Assembly (NCBI GenBank): GCA_963281255.1
Contig: OY725492.1
Location: 3,711,104-3,775,103 of the forward strand
Length of the DNA stretch: 64,000 nucleotides
Reading direction: 5' to 3'
Origin: Aphrocallistes beatrix
Lineage: Eukaryota > Porifera > Hexactinellida > Sceptrulophora > Aphrocallistidae
In this document: positions 1 through 11,060 of the stretch, one piece after another
Numbering within the stretch: the first letter of the stretch is position 1
Layout of the letters: each line of letters opens with the position of its first letter
Program-made: the position numbers and the translations under genes
The notes under the pieces: generated by a model
What the model was told of the DNA's origin: nothing
Database searches by the model: none
What the model saw: only the letters and a program-made list of their open reading frames with translations

Positions 1-713
1 CATATTACAGGTTTTAATAAATACAAAATAAAAGATAAAATGACGAACAGAGATTATTCCTACTTCATATGAGACTACACAATTTCTGATTTAAAAGAAT
101 ATCGAAGCATTTAAGGCATTTGACATACTCTTTAATCTGTCGATGTGGAGTGGAGATGAGTTGGAAGAGGGACTTCATTTATGAGTAATTACCATGAGAA
201 GCAACCTTTCTAACCTGAACTGTGGAAATGTTAGGAATACATGGAATGAAGGTAGTAATTAACAATTAACATTTTTCTTGTAGCTAATGCCTTCATTCCA
301 TATATTGTCCAGACTTTAGATGGATATCGACTGAATGGTATCGATGTATCTCGAATTGCCACTCAGACATGTATGTAGTTTCTAAATTTTGATACATTGC
401 CAAAACTGCTCATAGGTACACCAACTCCATTGGTTGTTTATAGATATCAATTCGTTTATATTTTGTATAAAAATCTGAGTTATTTGAAAGTTCAACGTTG
501 ATGGAATGAAGAATCAGATACAATGGTTCACGTTCATTGGATCTGTAATCCTCCTATCCTCTTGAAGCAGTGTCTGTCTGGAATTAATATTTGCAGCTAG
601 CAATGAAAGAAAGAATGGTATTAGTATATATAACAGTGAATTCCAATATCAGTGAAGTCAAGCCAGAGAAACAAGGTTTAATTATGTATCATGGTTAATA
701 GAGGAATCATATA
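1..713. other. Intergenic, 3' side of mL49
   Basis: No convincing coding region or mobile-element terminus was seen. It would contain the 3' UTR of the minus-strand gene that ends at 714. Confidence 0.4.
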
Positions 714-1163
714 TCAAAAGCCTAGCCTATAAAGTATCCTCGTGACCTCGACAACTCTATTTCCTCTCAGGTTTATCTTGGCTTCTCTAATATCCACTTG
801 AGTAACCCGATCTTTTCCAAGTAAGTTCTGGAGAACTGTGATCAAGGCAGAGAGATCTCCTTCCACCCGACGAATCACGGTATTCACCTTTGGGCCCACC
901 TTACGAAACCGAGAATAGATGGCCAAATTGTTCGTTTTTGACCTGAACACATGGAATGGAAGGTTTTTAACGAGGGGCCCTCCTGGTCTTATAGGCTGCC
1001 ATCCAGAGGGTGTTTGTGGCACAAAGGAGGGAATGTTTTCATTTGTAATTTGGTCAAAAGGAATATCTAATACTTCAGTAGTTTGTAAGTGAGTAGTAGA
1101 AAGGTGCACTGACTTCAAGTGGTAGCGAGGGATGAGTATTGAGTGCAAAGAGCGAGATAACAT
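714..1163 (-). CDS. MRPL49: Mitochondrial large-subunit ribosomal protein mL49
   Basis: Structural protein of the mitochondrial 39S/54S large ribosomal subunit. The first in-frame ATG is at 1163, giving 149 residues; the five codons before it open with a non-ATG codon. The N-terminus is rich in Ser, Arg, Leu and His with few acidic residues, as expected of a mitochondrial presequence. The C-terminal half has the mL49 pattern: a Pro-rich GWQPIRPGGP segment, LPFHVFRSKTNNLAIYSRFR, then TVIRRVEGDLSAL and a terminal EVTRILYRLGF. The length suits the family. It is a single uninterrupted exon with no related neighbour. Identification rests on remembered family motifs, not alignment. Confidence 0.85.
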   Translation of the reverse strand: MLSRSLHSILIPRYHLKSVHLSTTHLQTTEVLDIPFDQITNENIPSFVPQTPSGWQPIRPGGPLVKNLPFHVFRSKTNNLAIYSRFRKVGPKVNTVIRRVEGDLSALITVLQNLLGKDRVTQVDIREAKINLRGNRVVEVTRILYRLGF

Positions 1164-2028
1164 GTTGCGAAGAAACAATATATTCTAATATTGAATAAGA
1201 GGTAACAATGTGAATTTTGGATAACAACTCGGTAGGTAAACTAAGGCTGGATTCGGTTAACCGGTTAACTGACTAACTACCAACACTTCGGTTAACTGTC
1301 AAATTTGACAGTACAAGTTCAGAAATCTTAAATGCTCAAGGATTCTTCTCGAAATATTTTATACTTTTCCATCAACATCTCCTAAATAAGTGGATTGGAG
1401 AGGAAAGATTATTGTAGCCCAATTTGTACAATTTAATCTGCCAATGAAAAAAGAAGCGAACGCAGATCCCCACCTACAATAGCAATCGCGAAATCCAGAC
1501 CGAGGAATGTAGTTTATGCAGAGACAGACAGTAGAACCTCAGCTATCCGAACCCCTTATGAAAATTAAGAATTTGGAAATGATCCTACTTGAGCCAAGAG
1601 AATTGAAAGCATTAAAAACACAAAATTTCTTACCACTCCCAATAAGACAGATCATAATACGCTGTAAATCGAACAGAATAAATTAAGCGCATTCGATAGA
1701 AATGCAATGTGTTAAGAAATGGTTTTCCTTTGTTCTGAATATCTGATAGGAATTAATTCTTTATATGATTAAATTTGTTTACAATTCCTAGTAGGTATCC
1801 TAAATATTATATGTATAAAAATATTCAGAGACTAATGTCTGATTAAATAGTGTATATCCATTAGCGAATTATAGAAAAATAGGTTGTATTGATGTTTCCC
1901 AGTGGGAGTAGGTGATTTTTGCAAGTTCAGATATCATCCCGTACTGGCTCGATAGGCATTTGTCACCTCCAGGATACATTACCTGTTTAATCGCTTGATT
2001 TACGAACCATTATAAGATTCCTGATATA
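1164..2028. other. Intergenic, nothing recognised
   Basis: AT-rich sequence upstream of mL49. I see no gene here. The short segment near 1451 (gcgaacgcagatccccac) resembles one near 3777, suggesting a minor dispersed repeat. Confidence 0.35.
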
Positions 2029-2517
2029 TCCTTACTATTAAAACTCGATTAATGTTTGTGTATGTGTGTATATATATCTGTAACGAATTGATTGAAGAAA
2101 CTGTCAGGCCCAGAAGCTGATTTTTGGCATGTGGGAGTCTTTTGGCTATGGCTCCAGTAAATTCTAAGTTCAGACCAAAATGTCGACTCATCATGGAATT
2201 ATGATGTCATTGTCACCTTTTTTATAATTAGAAATTTCAGTTTTTCGGCCCCATAACTCAGCCATTTTAAGTGATAGAAGGCTGAATTTTAATAGTATGT
2301 GTAGATTAATATATCTCACATATGATGTGACTATCATCAAAAAATGATGACTCATCACTCTGTGATGACGTCATCATTAAAATTTTAAAAATTGACAAAT
2401 TCGGTGATTTTTCGTGCGATATCGATTATGATAGTAGGACAGACGTATTTAGAGATGTTATCTCCCTTATTAATGTATCCGCCAGCTGCGCAGCGCAAGC
2501 AAGCGAAACGCGATTGT
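2029..2517 (+). mobile_element. Helitron-like non-autonomous repeat, family A
   Basis: Begins with TCCTTACTATTAAAACTCG, followed by a TG/TA microsatellite, then a conserved body (tctgtaacgaattgattg ... gtgggagtcttttggctatgg), and ends with the GC-rich terminus gcgcagcgcaagcaagcg. The same start and end recur at 6440-11473, 45791-46448 and, on the other strand, 63621-64000. The AT-rich 5' start with TC and the 3' hairpin region resemble Helitron/Helentron non-autonomous elements. A CTRR end is not visible, so the class is tentative. This copy lacks part of the GC-rich hairpin. Confidence 0.55.
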
Positions 2518-2737
2518 TATAAAGAAACGACAAAATTCTTTTTTGAACGACGAAAAAAACTAGAAATGCTTTTGTCAGTTATTCAAGCTTTGGAAAAGAC
2601 TATTATTAAATAAATTCATAGTGTAAGAATACCGAATTGAATTAGAAGTGTATTATTAATAAACTATGGGCTGATATATAAGAAAGAATGCCAGTCAACT
2701 CGTACCAAAACAGAAAATCATGCTTTTCGCTGAGTTC

Positions 2738-3074
2738 TGTTGCATGAAAAAATGCCCCCACCATGGATATTCATGTAATATGGGGGGGGCAAAATTTAAT
2801 GGAGTTAGCGTGAAAAATTGCCCCCCCGTGAAAAAATGCCCCCACCATGGATATTCTTGAGTTTAACACTAAATATTGCTGATACTATTTATATACGATA
2901 CATTTATGAAAGTCATTGTTATTACTTCACACGACTAGTTTGTTGATTTGCAATGCTTTAGTAAACGAATAGAAGCGAAATAGCATTCAAAATGTTTTGT
3001 ATAAGCATTGACATACTTTAGAATATCCATGGTGGGGGGCATTTTTTCACGGGGGGGCAATTTTTCATGCAACA
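2738..3074. mobile_element. MITE with 4-bp target duplication GTTC
   Basis: Terminal inverted repeats TGTTGCATGAAAAA and TTTTTCATGCAACA flank an interior with further inverted copies of a G-run motif (atgcccccaccatggatatt). GTTC occurs immediately outside both ends. The superfamily is not assigned. Confidence 0.75.
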
Positions 3075-3082
3075 GTTCTTAG

Positions 3083-3570
3083 CAGGGTTGGGTTTTGTCC
3101 GTCCAAAACAGGTTTTGGACAGGGCAGTGGACAAAACCTGGTTTTAACCGGTTAAAACCGGACAAAACTGGACAAAACCTAATAGAAACTGTAAATCATT
3201 GCAGTGGGTACGAAACAGTTTAGGATGGAAAGAGAGCGAGGACAATAAATGGATTTTCTTGCTAACGCCTGTTTATTACCATAACTATATTTTGTATTCG
3301 ATTTATCATGGAAGACACGAACAACACTTGGACAAAACCTGGACAAAACCTGGACAAAACTTGGATATAACTTGGACAAAACCTGGACAAAACTTGGACA
3401 AAACCTGGACAAAACCTGGACAAAACTTGGACAAAACCGTTAATGAGGAATATGAATTAAATTTTGAGGTTTTGTCCAGTTTTGTCCACCCAAGAGGTTT
3501 TGGACAGGACGGTTTTAACCTGGTTAAAACCACTAGGTTTTGTCCAAGTGGACAAAACCTGCCAACCCTG
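3083..3570. mobile_element. hAT-type MITE with internal ggacaaaacct repeats
   Basis: Ends are CAGGGTTGG and CCAACCCTG, and the 8-bp duplication GTTCTTAG is present exactly at 3075-3082 and 3571-3578. Eight-bp duplications with CAGGG-type ends are the hAT signature. The interior (about 3328-3440) is a tandem array of a ~12-bp unit reading tggacaaaacct or tggacaaaactt. The apparent reading frames across it are products of the repeat. Confidence 0.88.
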
Positions 3571-3578
3571 GTTCTTAG

Positions 3579-4294
3579 ACATCCAAAATGCTATAGAAAT
3601 GGAAACATTCATTTTAGTAGTTGGTATGAGTTGAGATAATTACTGCTTTTGGACTAGTTGGTAGTTGGTAGTTGGTACAAGTCTACTGGTTGGTTCCCTT
3701 ATGAAAAATTAATCGAGTGTTTTCGGATAATTGAAATTATACTGTATCTCCATTATATCAATAAGGGGATTAGCGCGAACGCAGATCCCCACTGTCAAAA
3801 ATTTCGCCCCCGAGTTTCCCCATTTTGGGGAAATCGCAAGCATCAGCCATAAGCGGAGTGCAATGCTCAAGCCTCTTCTTGAGAGTAAAGCCTTCTTGAT
3901 CACTTTATCTCCTGGGCCAGGTAAGTTAACCTACAATCAGACGGTGGAGTATTTTAATCGATTTGAAATTCTATCAATATGGGTTATTATTAATCTTATT
4001 CTCAATTGGAAGATTATTACTACATACTGCATGTATGAATTAGTCCACAATTTTATATATTATTTATATGGTGTCTGAATAAAACGTGGAATAAATATCA
4101 CCCATTCTTTTAAAATTTAAAAATTTAGTCCCACCTTCATATAGCATTTATCCTTCTTTCTGTTACATTACATAAGTAGGCCAAGTTTTCCGGACAACAT
4201 TTCAGAATTAATTTATTTTATTCCAGACCTAACAGGTAGATGTTACCTTGCAGTGTCTAAATTAGTATTTTATTCAGTCACCATTTCGTTAAAA
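3579..4294. other. Intergenic upstream of nuclease copy 1
   Basis: No gene recognised. A short segment at 3760-3890 (ggggattagcgcgaacgcag and following) looks like a repeat fragment. Unlike copies 2 and 3, the 5' flank here does not match the flank seen at 12000 and 24399. Confidence 0.35.
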
Positions 4295-5466
4295 ATGGCT
4301 ATTAATGACTTGCTAGTGCATATAAAGAAATGCGTCCCTACAAGCATTCCGGAATCCACCATCAAGCACCCTCACTCTTCAGAGTTGTTTACTCTATCTC
4401 AATACCCGGATAGAAAATTAATTTCCATATCGAAGGAACATCTACCTCACTTCTCAATAGTCTCCTATAACATTCTAGCAGACTGTTATGCTCACAATGC
4501 TGGATACTGGTATTGTGAAGCTAGTAAATTGGCATATGAAGAGAGACATCAGAGTCTGTTGAAAGAGCTAGAATCAATCGGGTACGGGAGTGTGTTATGT
4601 TTCCAAGAAGTGACGGAGAAGTACTACACATCTCTGTTACGCCCTTCTCTCAACGAGCTGGGATACGATGGAGTGTTCCAGCAGAAGAATAAACGACAAA
4701 AGAAATCTTCCAACTCAGAGGACGGAGTAGCTACCTTCTACCTTAGAGAGAAATGCAGTCTGGTGTGTATTGAGTCTGTGATTCTCAACGAACTAATGAT
4801 ATCTGCTTGGGAGAAACTGTTTGGTAACAAAAATCTACATGGAACTTGCTACAGGGACACAGTGGCTTTAATCACAGTTCTCCTTATAGAGGATAGGTTG
4901 GTCGCATTTGGAAATGTTCATATCCACTGGCACTGGATTCACCCGGAAGTTCAGACCCTACAGGGCTGTCTAGTTCTTACAAAATTGACTGAATTCGCGA
5001 AATTTCACAAGTGTGAGATAACTACTTCTTGTGTGGTGATTTCAATACACTACCCTCCACAGAACTGTATGAGATGTTTTCTGTCAATGCTATTAGTGAG
5101 GAGATGATTGCGAAATTTCTAAGTTCAGATATTCTAATACCGGTGAAACAGTCTAAAATCGCTCTATTCGCGACTCAATCAGAGATGGTTCCTTATTTCA
5201 GAGTGTTCGAGAAGTTCTACACAATCCCAGAACCTGTCAAGAGTGCTTATATGACAATCCAAGGAAAGGAACCAGAGTTCACTAACTACACTGGAGACTT
5301 CCACGGATGTCTTGACTACATATTCTACAGTGATGGAGTGCTGCCTGTCAGTGTACTAGCAATGCCAGAAGAGAAAGATCTCAAATCCGAGGTTGCCCTC
5401 CCTAACACTGTCATGTCTTCTGACCATCTATCCATCAAGGCTGAGTTCCGATTTGAGAGTAAGTGA
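4295..5466 (+). pseudogene. CCR4/Nocturnin/Angel-type nuclease, copy 1, frameshifted
   Basis: Paralogue of the intact genes at 12479 and 25276, belonging to the exonuclease-endonuclease-phosphatase fold of mRNA deadenylases and related phosphodiesterases. The start chosen is the ATG at 4295, which aligns with the start of the other copies. Frame 1 carries SYNILAD and CFQEVTEKYY. A 2-base excess at about 5015-5018 (gtgtgagataac against gtgtgataac in copy 2) throws the frame just before the CGDFN catalytic motif, and the remainder, including SSDHLSI, continues in another frame to 5466. From about 4543 onward it is nearly identical to copy 2, while the 5' quarter is diverged, suggesting recent conversion or duplication. 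A sequencing error is possible but less likely given the diverged 5' end. Confidence 0.8.
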
Positions 5467-6439
5467 GTAATAATTATTATTTAAGAAATGGATAAGATGG
5501 TGTGCAGTCTATATTCTGTTTGACTAGAAGAATGAAGCCTGTTTTATCCTATTTTCACATATTCAACATTAATTAGAATTTCAAGATGAGATTTAAACGA
5601 ATAAATTGTATTTTTCACTATGTATAATACTTCAGATTTCTCACTTTAAAACATTATGTGAATATTTTTCGATCTACATACACATCTATTTATAATTTTT
5701 CTAAAGTAATTGTTCCCGCCGCTACGTTAGTGGCATTTATAATGGTAAACGGACACTTCGTCCTCTGAACATTAGTTACCAGACAATGTGTAGCGGAATT
5801 TTCGTCTCTGTTTCACGGGAACTTCGCCTCATTAGAGACTAAAATAAACTGGTACTAATGTGTAAGGAACAGAAGTTGAGGCTTTTGGAGTGGAGTATGT
5901 TTGGAAAAAAAGGGTGAAAATGAGGGCTTTTGGTTGAGAAATAAGTAGGTGCGAAAGGCGTACTTCAGGGGACGAGAGTTCCGCTACCCGTTGTCAGGTA
6001 ACTATGCTCACTAGACGAAATGTCCGTGCGACGAGGTGTCTGCCATTCATTTTTCAATCTACATACACATCTATTTATAATTTCCCTATGTAATTGTTCC
6101 TGGCGCTACGTTAGCGGCATTTAAAATATCTTATTACTATTTTTTAAAAAAAAGAAAATATGGTCATTATTTTTATCATTATACAACCTGTGAGAAATAC
6201 ACTCAAGTTTCATTCCCATGCATTTCATACTCATAAATTGATGAATAACGTTTTGGTAAAGAGTTCTTATGCTCTTTAACAAGATCGGATTTTCGCTCCT
6301 AGATAAATCCTTAGTCCTATCCTGATTAAAATAATCTTTTTGATACGCTTAATTATAAATCATTCGTTGCCCCTGGAATGTGTCGCGTCATTTCCGGTTT
6401 AAGCCATTTTGGGCGGGGAAGCCATAAAAATTCGGGGTA
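5467..6439. repeat. Duplicated 3' flank with foldback element
   Basis: This flank is repeated downstream of copy 2 (13634-14300). Inside it an imperfect inverted repeat has arms at about 5749-5797 and 5969-6026 (ggacacttcgtcctctgaac against a complementary ..gacgaaatgtcc). The foldback is itself bracketed by an ~80-bp direct repeat (5662-5747 and 6048-6124; cgctacgttagtggcattta). The distal part (6190-6400) matches 24165-24390. Confidence 0.6.
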
Positions 6440-7890
6440 TCCTTACTATTAAAACTCGATTAATGTATCCTTACTATTAAAATTCGATTATTGTATTTAT
6501 ATATCTGTAACGAATTGATTGAAGAAACTGCCGGGCGCAGAAGGCTGATTTTTGCCATGTGGGAGTCTTTTGGCTATGGCTCCAGTAAGTTCTGAGCTCA
6601 GACCAAAATGTCGACTCATCATGGAATTATGACGTCATTGTCACATTTTTAAAAGTTAAGCAACACAGTTATTCGGCCATAACTCAGCCATTATAGGAGA
6701 TAGAAGGCTGAAACATGGCCTACTTAACTCAGGCCTCACAGTAGAATGGAAATATTGTACCAGGGATGCAGTCGAAGCCGGTAATTGTTAATTAACCACA
6801 ATGTTTTATTCATGTTTATCTATTCACAATTACCCATAACATTTTCATACAATCATGTTCGTATATACTTTAATTTATAAAAATAGCATCTATATATAAT
6901 TTAATCATAATAATAAATATTTACATACATTTCTTTTTTGCACTAGCTACGTACTTACATTTGAAATGCCGACCAGTTGCTCGGCACCTGGTTGCAAGTG
7001 TAACTACAAGTCTGAAGATCGTGTGACTCTTTTCAAGATGCCGCAGAAACCAGATCAACTTAGTCCCTCATACTACCCCCAATCTGCAGCTAAGCGAAGT
7101 CGTCGGTCTCTCGACTCAAAAGATTACCTCAATCAAGCTTTGACACTTAGCCTGAGATCTGATGCAGAAGAAAAAGAGAGATTTAAGGTTAGCTGCTCCC
7201 AGGAAATGCAAGGTAAGTTATCACTTATTTATTTACCTAAAACCTGGTCATTATGGTACCCAGATGAACATAGCTTGATTTTTATGCGTCCTAGTTTAGA
7301 GAATTCTAGTATACTAGTTGATGTTTATTTGGTAGTAACGTTCGATCTTTCTATCAAGGCCTTTTATAAAAATGTGATTTTTCCACATTCGCTCAGTTGC
7401 CTCAGTGATATTCGACAACTTGAATCACTTGTGAATGAAATTTCTAGCGCGCCTTATCGATGTGAGCCATCTAAGAATTCTGAATCTACTGCTTCCCATA
7501 TATCATCAGCGAATGTTCATATCCAACAAGCCATTGATATTATGCATACCAGTTCGGATGTGGAAACATCTGAGCATCCAGAAATTTGTCGACTCCAATT
7601 CATTCAATGCCAATTAGAAAACAGTCTTGTTCCCAAAAATAGACATAGATACAACATACTCACACAAATATTTTCTCTTAAAACACATCTTATCTCGCCA
7701 GCTTGTTGTAAGTATCTCCAGCACATGCCTTGCCTATCACTTCCTCACTTCAATACTTTAGAAAAATTGTACTCTTCATTTGGGCTCGAAAATGAATTCT
7801 TTCCATTCCTGAGGCAAGCGACGTGTTCTTTTTCGAATGAACAAAAACATGTCATCCTTCAAATGGATGAACTTCACGTAAAACCCGGTA

Positions 7891-8217
7891 CAGTAGAACT
7901 CGGTTAGTACGTACTCGGGATACAACGTACTTCGGGATACAACGTACTTCGGCTTAGTACGTACTCATTTCTCTGAACCAGAATTCATTTATTATCTGGA
8001 TTCCTATGTAATATCAACTCGGTTAGAACGTACTTACGGATAGCAGGCCCGGCGGAAGCAACTTTTTATTGGTCCGGCCAAAAGCAAATTTGCATATGAA
8101 AATAAGCCATAATGGCATAAAATTGGTCCGGCCAAAGCCGGACCAGTTCCGCCGGCCCTGGATAGTACGTGCTTTTTTCCGCTTCCTGGAGGGGTACGTC
8201 TTATCCGGGTTCTACTG
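7891..8217. mobile_element. Tc1/mariner-type MITE inside P element 1
   Basis: Terminal inverted repeats CAGTAGAACTCGG and CCGGGTTCTACTG, flanked on both sides by TA (7889-7890, 8218-8219). Precise removal plus one TA restores an uninterrupted transposase frame, confirming the boundaries. The interior has repeated tagtacgtactc/gggatacaacgtac motifs. Confidence 0.88.
8044..8158. mobile_element. Small inverted-repeat insert nested in the TA MITE
   Basis: Ends read CAGGCCCGGCGGAA and TTCCGCCGGCCCTG, and GATAG occurs on both sides. The interior has mirrored ttggtccggccaaa motifs. The hAT-like CAG..CTG ends suggest hAT, but the repeated flank is only about 5 bp, so the class is uncertain. A related ggaccag/ggtccgg motif occurs at 44190-44250. 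Confidence 0.6.
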
Positions 8218-9424
8218 TATATCATACAAGGGAGGCAAAATTATAGGATCCAATATATGTCCAGATAATCCTATGAAAACTGTATTTGCTATCATGGTCT
8301 CTAGCCTTCAGAAAAAATGGTCCTGGATTGTTCGTCTGTTACCATGAAGGGCCAGCGAGGAAAATTCTAGTCGAGCTTGCTTTAAACTTAATAGTAGATA
8401 GCAATTATTGTGATGTCTGGGAAAATACATGTCCTTCCTGCAATATTCCTCGTTTTTCTATTCTAGGTTGTTATTTGTTTCAGGAAATTGTATGATAGCT
8501 AATAATGTAAAAAATTATAATTCCATGGTAGTATGTAGAGGAATTGAAAAACGTAAATTGAAATTTAACTCTTAATTAATATCCTTATATTTTAATATAG
8601 TATGTGTTTAACTTTATTTTTCTTTATTTAGTTCAGCTGTAAGCGCGGCCAACCTTTCTCACATGCCAGTAACTCAACCCTCAATATGTTAATCGGAGAC
8701 AACAACATCGCTAAAATGATCGAAATAAAGTTTATGTATTGTAAAACTGTTTTAATACATTATTAATTGTGATTGTAATAGTATTGTCTTGTTTATTTCA
8801 ATTATTTAAATGAAATATATGATATATATCACTTCAATACTCAATATAGTATAGTATGATGGAGACATTTAAAATAGAAATTAATGAGGGTTAGATCAAA
8901 TGTGAACGCTCAAGGCTATCACTCAAATCATTATGCACTAAAATTACCACGAAATATTGAAAAGTTGGTATTTCATTGTTCGGCTTCAAACGCATCCCTG
9001 GTCCAAATTTCACATTCTACTGTGAGGCCTGAGTTAAGTAGGCCATGGCTGAAATTTTAATAGAATCTGTATCCTAACACGTCTCACATATGATGCAACT
9101 ATCATCAAAAAATGATGACTCATCACTTTGCTATGACCTCATCATTACTCATCAAAATTTTAAAAATTGACAAATTTGGTGTTTTTTCGAGTGATATCGA
9201 TTTTAAAACTAAGATGGACCATAGCCTACTTAATATAAGGCCTGACAGTAACTTAGAAAATAAGGACCAAGGATGAAAGACAAGATGGTAATATTTATCA
9301 ATCCATAATATTTGATATCGAAAATATTATAATGATGAACCATATTTATTGTAAATATTATTTGAATGAATACTATTATTGATCACATATTGATATTATT
9401 CAAAACTATTATATTACACACACT

Positions 9425-9569
9425 CAGAGGCGTAGCCAGCCCAATTTTTAGGGTGCGGCAATTCCGTGAGAGGGTTGCGGCACCCAATGCTAATTTGTGA
9501 AATTTTAGTGGGCACAGCCTTTGAGGTTGCGGCCTAGGCCCCATGTGCCGCACCCTGGCTACGCCTCTG
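9425..9569. mobile_element. hAT MITE, 145 bp
   Basis: Ends CAGAGGCGTAGCCAG and CTGGCTACGCCTCTG are perfect inverted repeats, with the 8-bp duplication CACACACT at 9417-9424 and 9570-9577. Confidence 0.9.
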
Positions 9570-9627
9570 CACACACTATTCCCCTATTTTACTATGCTCT
9601 TAATATTAGCTTCTATCTCATTCCGAC

Positions 9628-9850
9628 ATGCCAAACTCTTGTGCTGTCCATGGATGCAAGAGTAACTACAAGTCCACCTGACCTAAAATATGGACACGTG
9701 CTCTTCATCGTGAGGATATAGGTGACCTCAAGGCTATTTATGTATGCATCAAGCATTTTTAGAAAGAAGGCATGAAGAAGACAAGAAGACACCTCACTTT
9801 CAAAGTTCTAAAAGGAGATGGTACCTTTATGAAGTACCGCGCGTGAAGCC
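9628..9850 (+). pseudogene. THAP domain relic of a P transposase
   Basis: From the ATG at 9628 the frame reads MPNSCAVHGCKSNYKST then a stop. The following codons retain a VCIKHF segment that could be the C-x2-H half of the C2CH finger, with another stop right after. It resembles the start of the transposase at 6966, and it has the second half of the finger that the other lacks. It is clearly non-functional. Confidence 0.7.
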
Positions 9851-10122
9851 AATGCTGAAGGAAGGGGTACAATTACACAGTGCACCTCCTTGTGAAATAT
9901 TGAACTAAATCTATGAAACGGACTCGCTTGTCATACGATGAATAAGAAGATTTGATGAATCAAACCCCGCAACTTAGTTTGAGATCCGAGAAGAGAAAAT
10001 GAAGTTCATCGTCAACTCTCTAAAAGACTTGAAAGATAAGTGACTTCGTTGCCTAGGAATTTTGCTGCGCCATTTCCGACTTAAGCTATTTTTAGTTGGG
10101 AATCCATACAAGTTTGGGGTAC

Positions 10123-11060
10123 TTCCTATCTTATATATTAAAACGCTAGGAATTTTTGTTTGTTTGTCCGAATTGACTGAAGAATTGGCAAGTCGTAGAG
10201 ATACAAAAATTGGCATGTAGGTGTCAAATGATGAATCTAGGATTAAGTTCAAAGATCTAAGCGAAATTTTTCTCCTCTAAAAAAATGGAAAACAATTTTT
10301 CACACATACAGTCGAAACCGGGTTTTTTTGACACTTGGTTTTTTTGACAATCGTATTTTTTTTGACATATTTTGCTGCAGATGTTTTTACTATAGAATTT
10401 CCATCGGGTTTTTTTGACAATTGTTGGTGTAAAAATCTGAGTTTTATGTACAGTTGACACCGTGTTTTTTTGACACCCAATTTTCAGCAATTAGTTCATG
10501 ACATCCATAACAAAACAGAAACGTCTGACACTGACGGAAAGGCACGAGATAGTCCTGCGTCTCGACAAGGGTCACCCTCTGACGGCAATTGCCAAGGACT
10601 ACGGAGTCAAGAAATTAACCTTTACATACTTAATAATTCTTACTATGACCTCTAAAATATATTTTCTTCGTTGTGGAAAACACTGGGTTTTTTTGACAAT
10701 CGGGTTTTTTTGACATTTTTTCGTGCAAATGGGGTGTCAAAAAAACCCGGTTTCAACTGTACTATGTACTGCTTCACTCTACAATAGAAATCATTGTACG
10801 ACACTATTGTAGGCTGTCATTGTTATTAATAATAAGCAATAACTTATATAGATGTCTCAATTAGTATATTATAGTGTATAGCAATAAAAAAAGTTTTTGT
10901 GTATATTTTCACACCTTTATATACATATTTTAACACTATTTGATGAATTTTTAAAAAATCGCTAGAGATTTCCAACGGTTAACATAAGGTTTTAGGGGTG
11001 TAGATTTCGAATATTTATTTTCAGATCTGTATGATAAATTATTTGTTTATTTTTTGGACT
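10123..11060 (+). mobile_element. Helitron-like family B copy, 3'-degenerate
   Basis: Starts ttatatattaaaacgctagg with a gtttgtttgtccgaattgac segment typical of Helitron 5' ends, then a body shared with 48700-49285 (ggcatgtaggtgtcaaatga, aatcattgtacgacact, gtgtagatttcgaatat). A pogo-like MITE interrupts it at 10309-10758. The GC-rich terminus is absent. Confidence 0.55.
10309..10758 (+). mobile_element. Pogo/Tigger-like MITE with residual HTH
   Basis: Inverted repeats begin CAGTCGAAACCGGGTTTTTT and are mirrored at the right end, flanked by TA on both sides. Inside, from 10498, a frame reads MTSITKQKRLTLTERHEIV followed by LRLDKGHPLTAIAKDYGVKK. This matches the N-terminal CENP-B/psq helix-turn-helix of pogo-Tigger transposases. 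Nothing of the catalytic domain remains, so it is an internally deleted derivative. Confidence 0.85.

Larger units (their letters stand above)
6966..8340 (+). pseudogene. THAP-domain P-element transposase, broken
   Basis: Translation opens at the ATG at 6966 with MPTSCSAPGCKCNYKS, the first half of a THAP C2CH zinc finger (C5, C10). The second half of the finger is missing, so the DNA-binding domain is internally deleted. The open frame runs to 7907 and ends just after MDELHVKPG, the region holding the first catalytic aspartate of P-type/THAP9 transposases. The frame is cut by the TA-flanked MITE at 7891. Beyond it the same frame resumes at 8220 with SYKGGKIIG, the expected continuation, then meets a stop near 8346. 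The C-terminal catalytic half is not found. A related THAP start occurs in P element 2. Confidence 0.82.
6714..9046 (+). mobile_element. P-element transposon 1 (THAP-transposase)
   Basis: Terminal inverted repeats of about 33-35 bp begin CATGGCCTACTTAACTCAGG and are mirrored at 9012-9046. The host sequence GGCTGAAA is duplicated at 6706-6713 and 9047-9054, exactly 8 bp. An 8-bp duplication, long terminal repeats starting CATG and an internal THAP-type transposase are the P-element signature. The element is 2333 bp and includes two later insertions (7891-8217 and nested 8044-8158). The transposase frame is damaged, so it is probably not autonomous. Confidence 0.9.

Noticed and set aside
2392..2613. 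73-codon frame at the end of a family A repeat
   Set aside because: It starts in repeat sequence; the Lys-rich end is not recognisable and no splice context supports it.
3199..3639. 146-codon frame with TWTKPGQNLD repeats
   Set aside because: It lies within the tandem ggacaaaacct interior of a hAT MITE; frames are open on both strands because of the repeat.
8034..8495. Several frames over the MITEs within P element 1
   Set aside because: They are composed of inverted-repeat DNA; only the 8220-8346 part is real, as transposase relic.
10257..10490. Minus-strand frames across the pogo-like MITE
   Set aside because: Created by T-rich inverted repeats; the meaningful remnant is the plus-strand helix-turn-helix.
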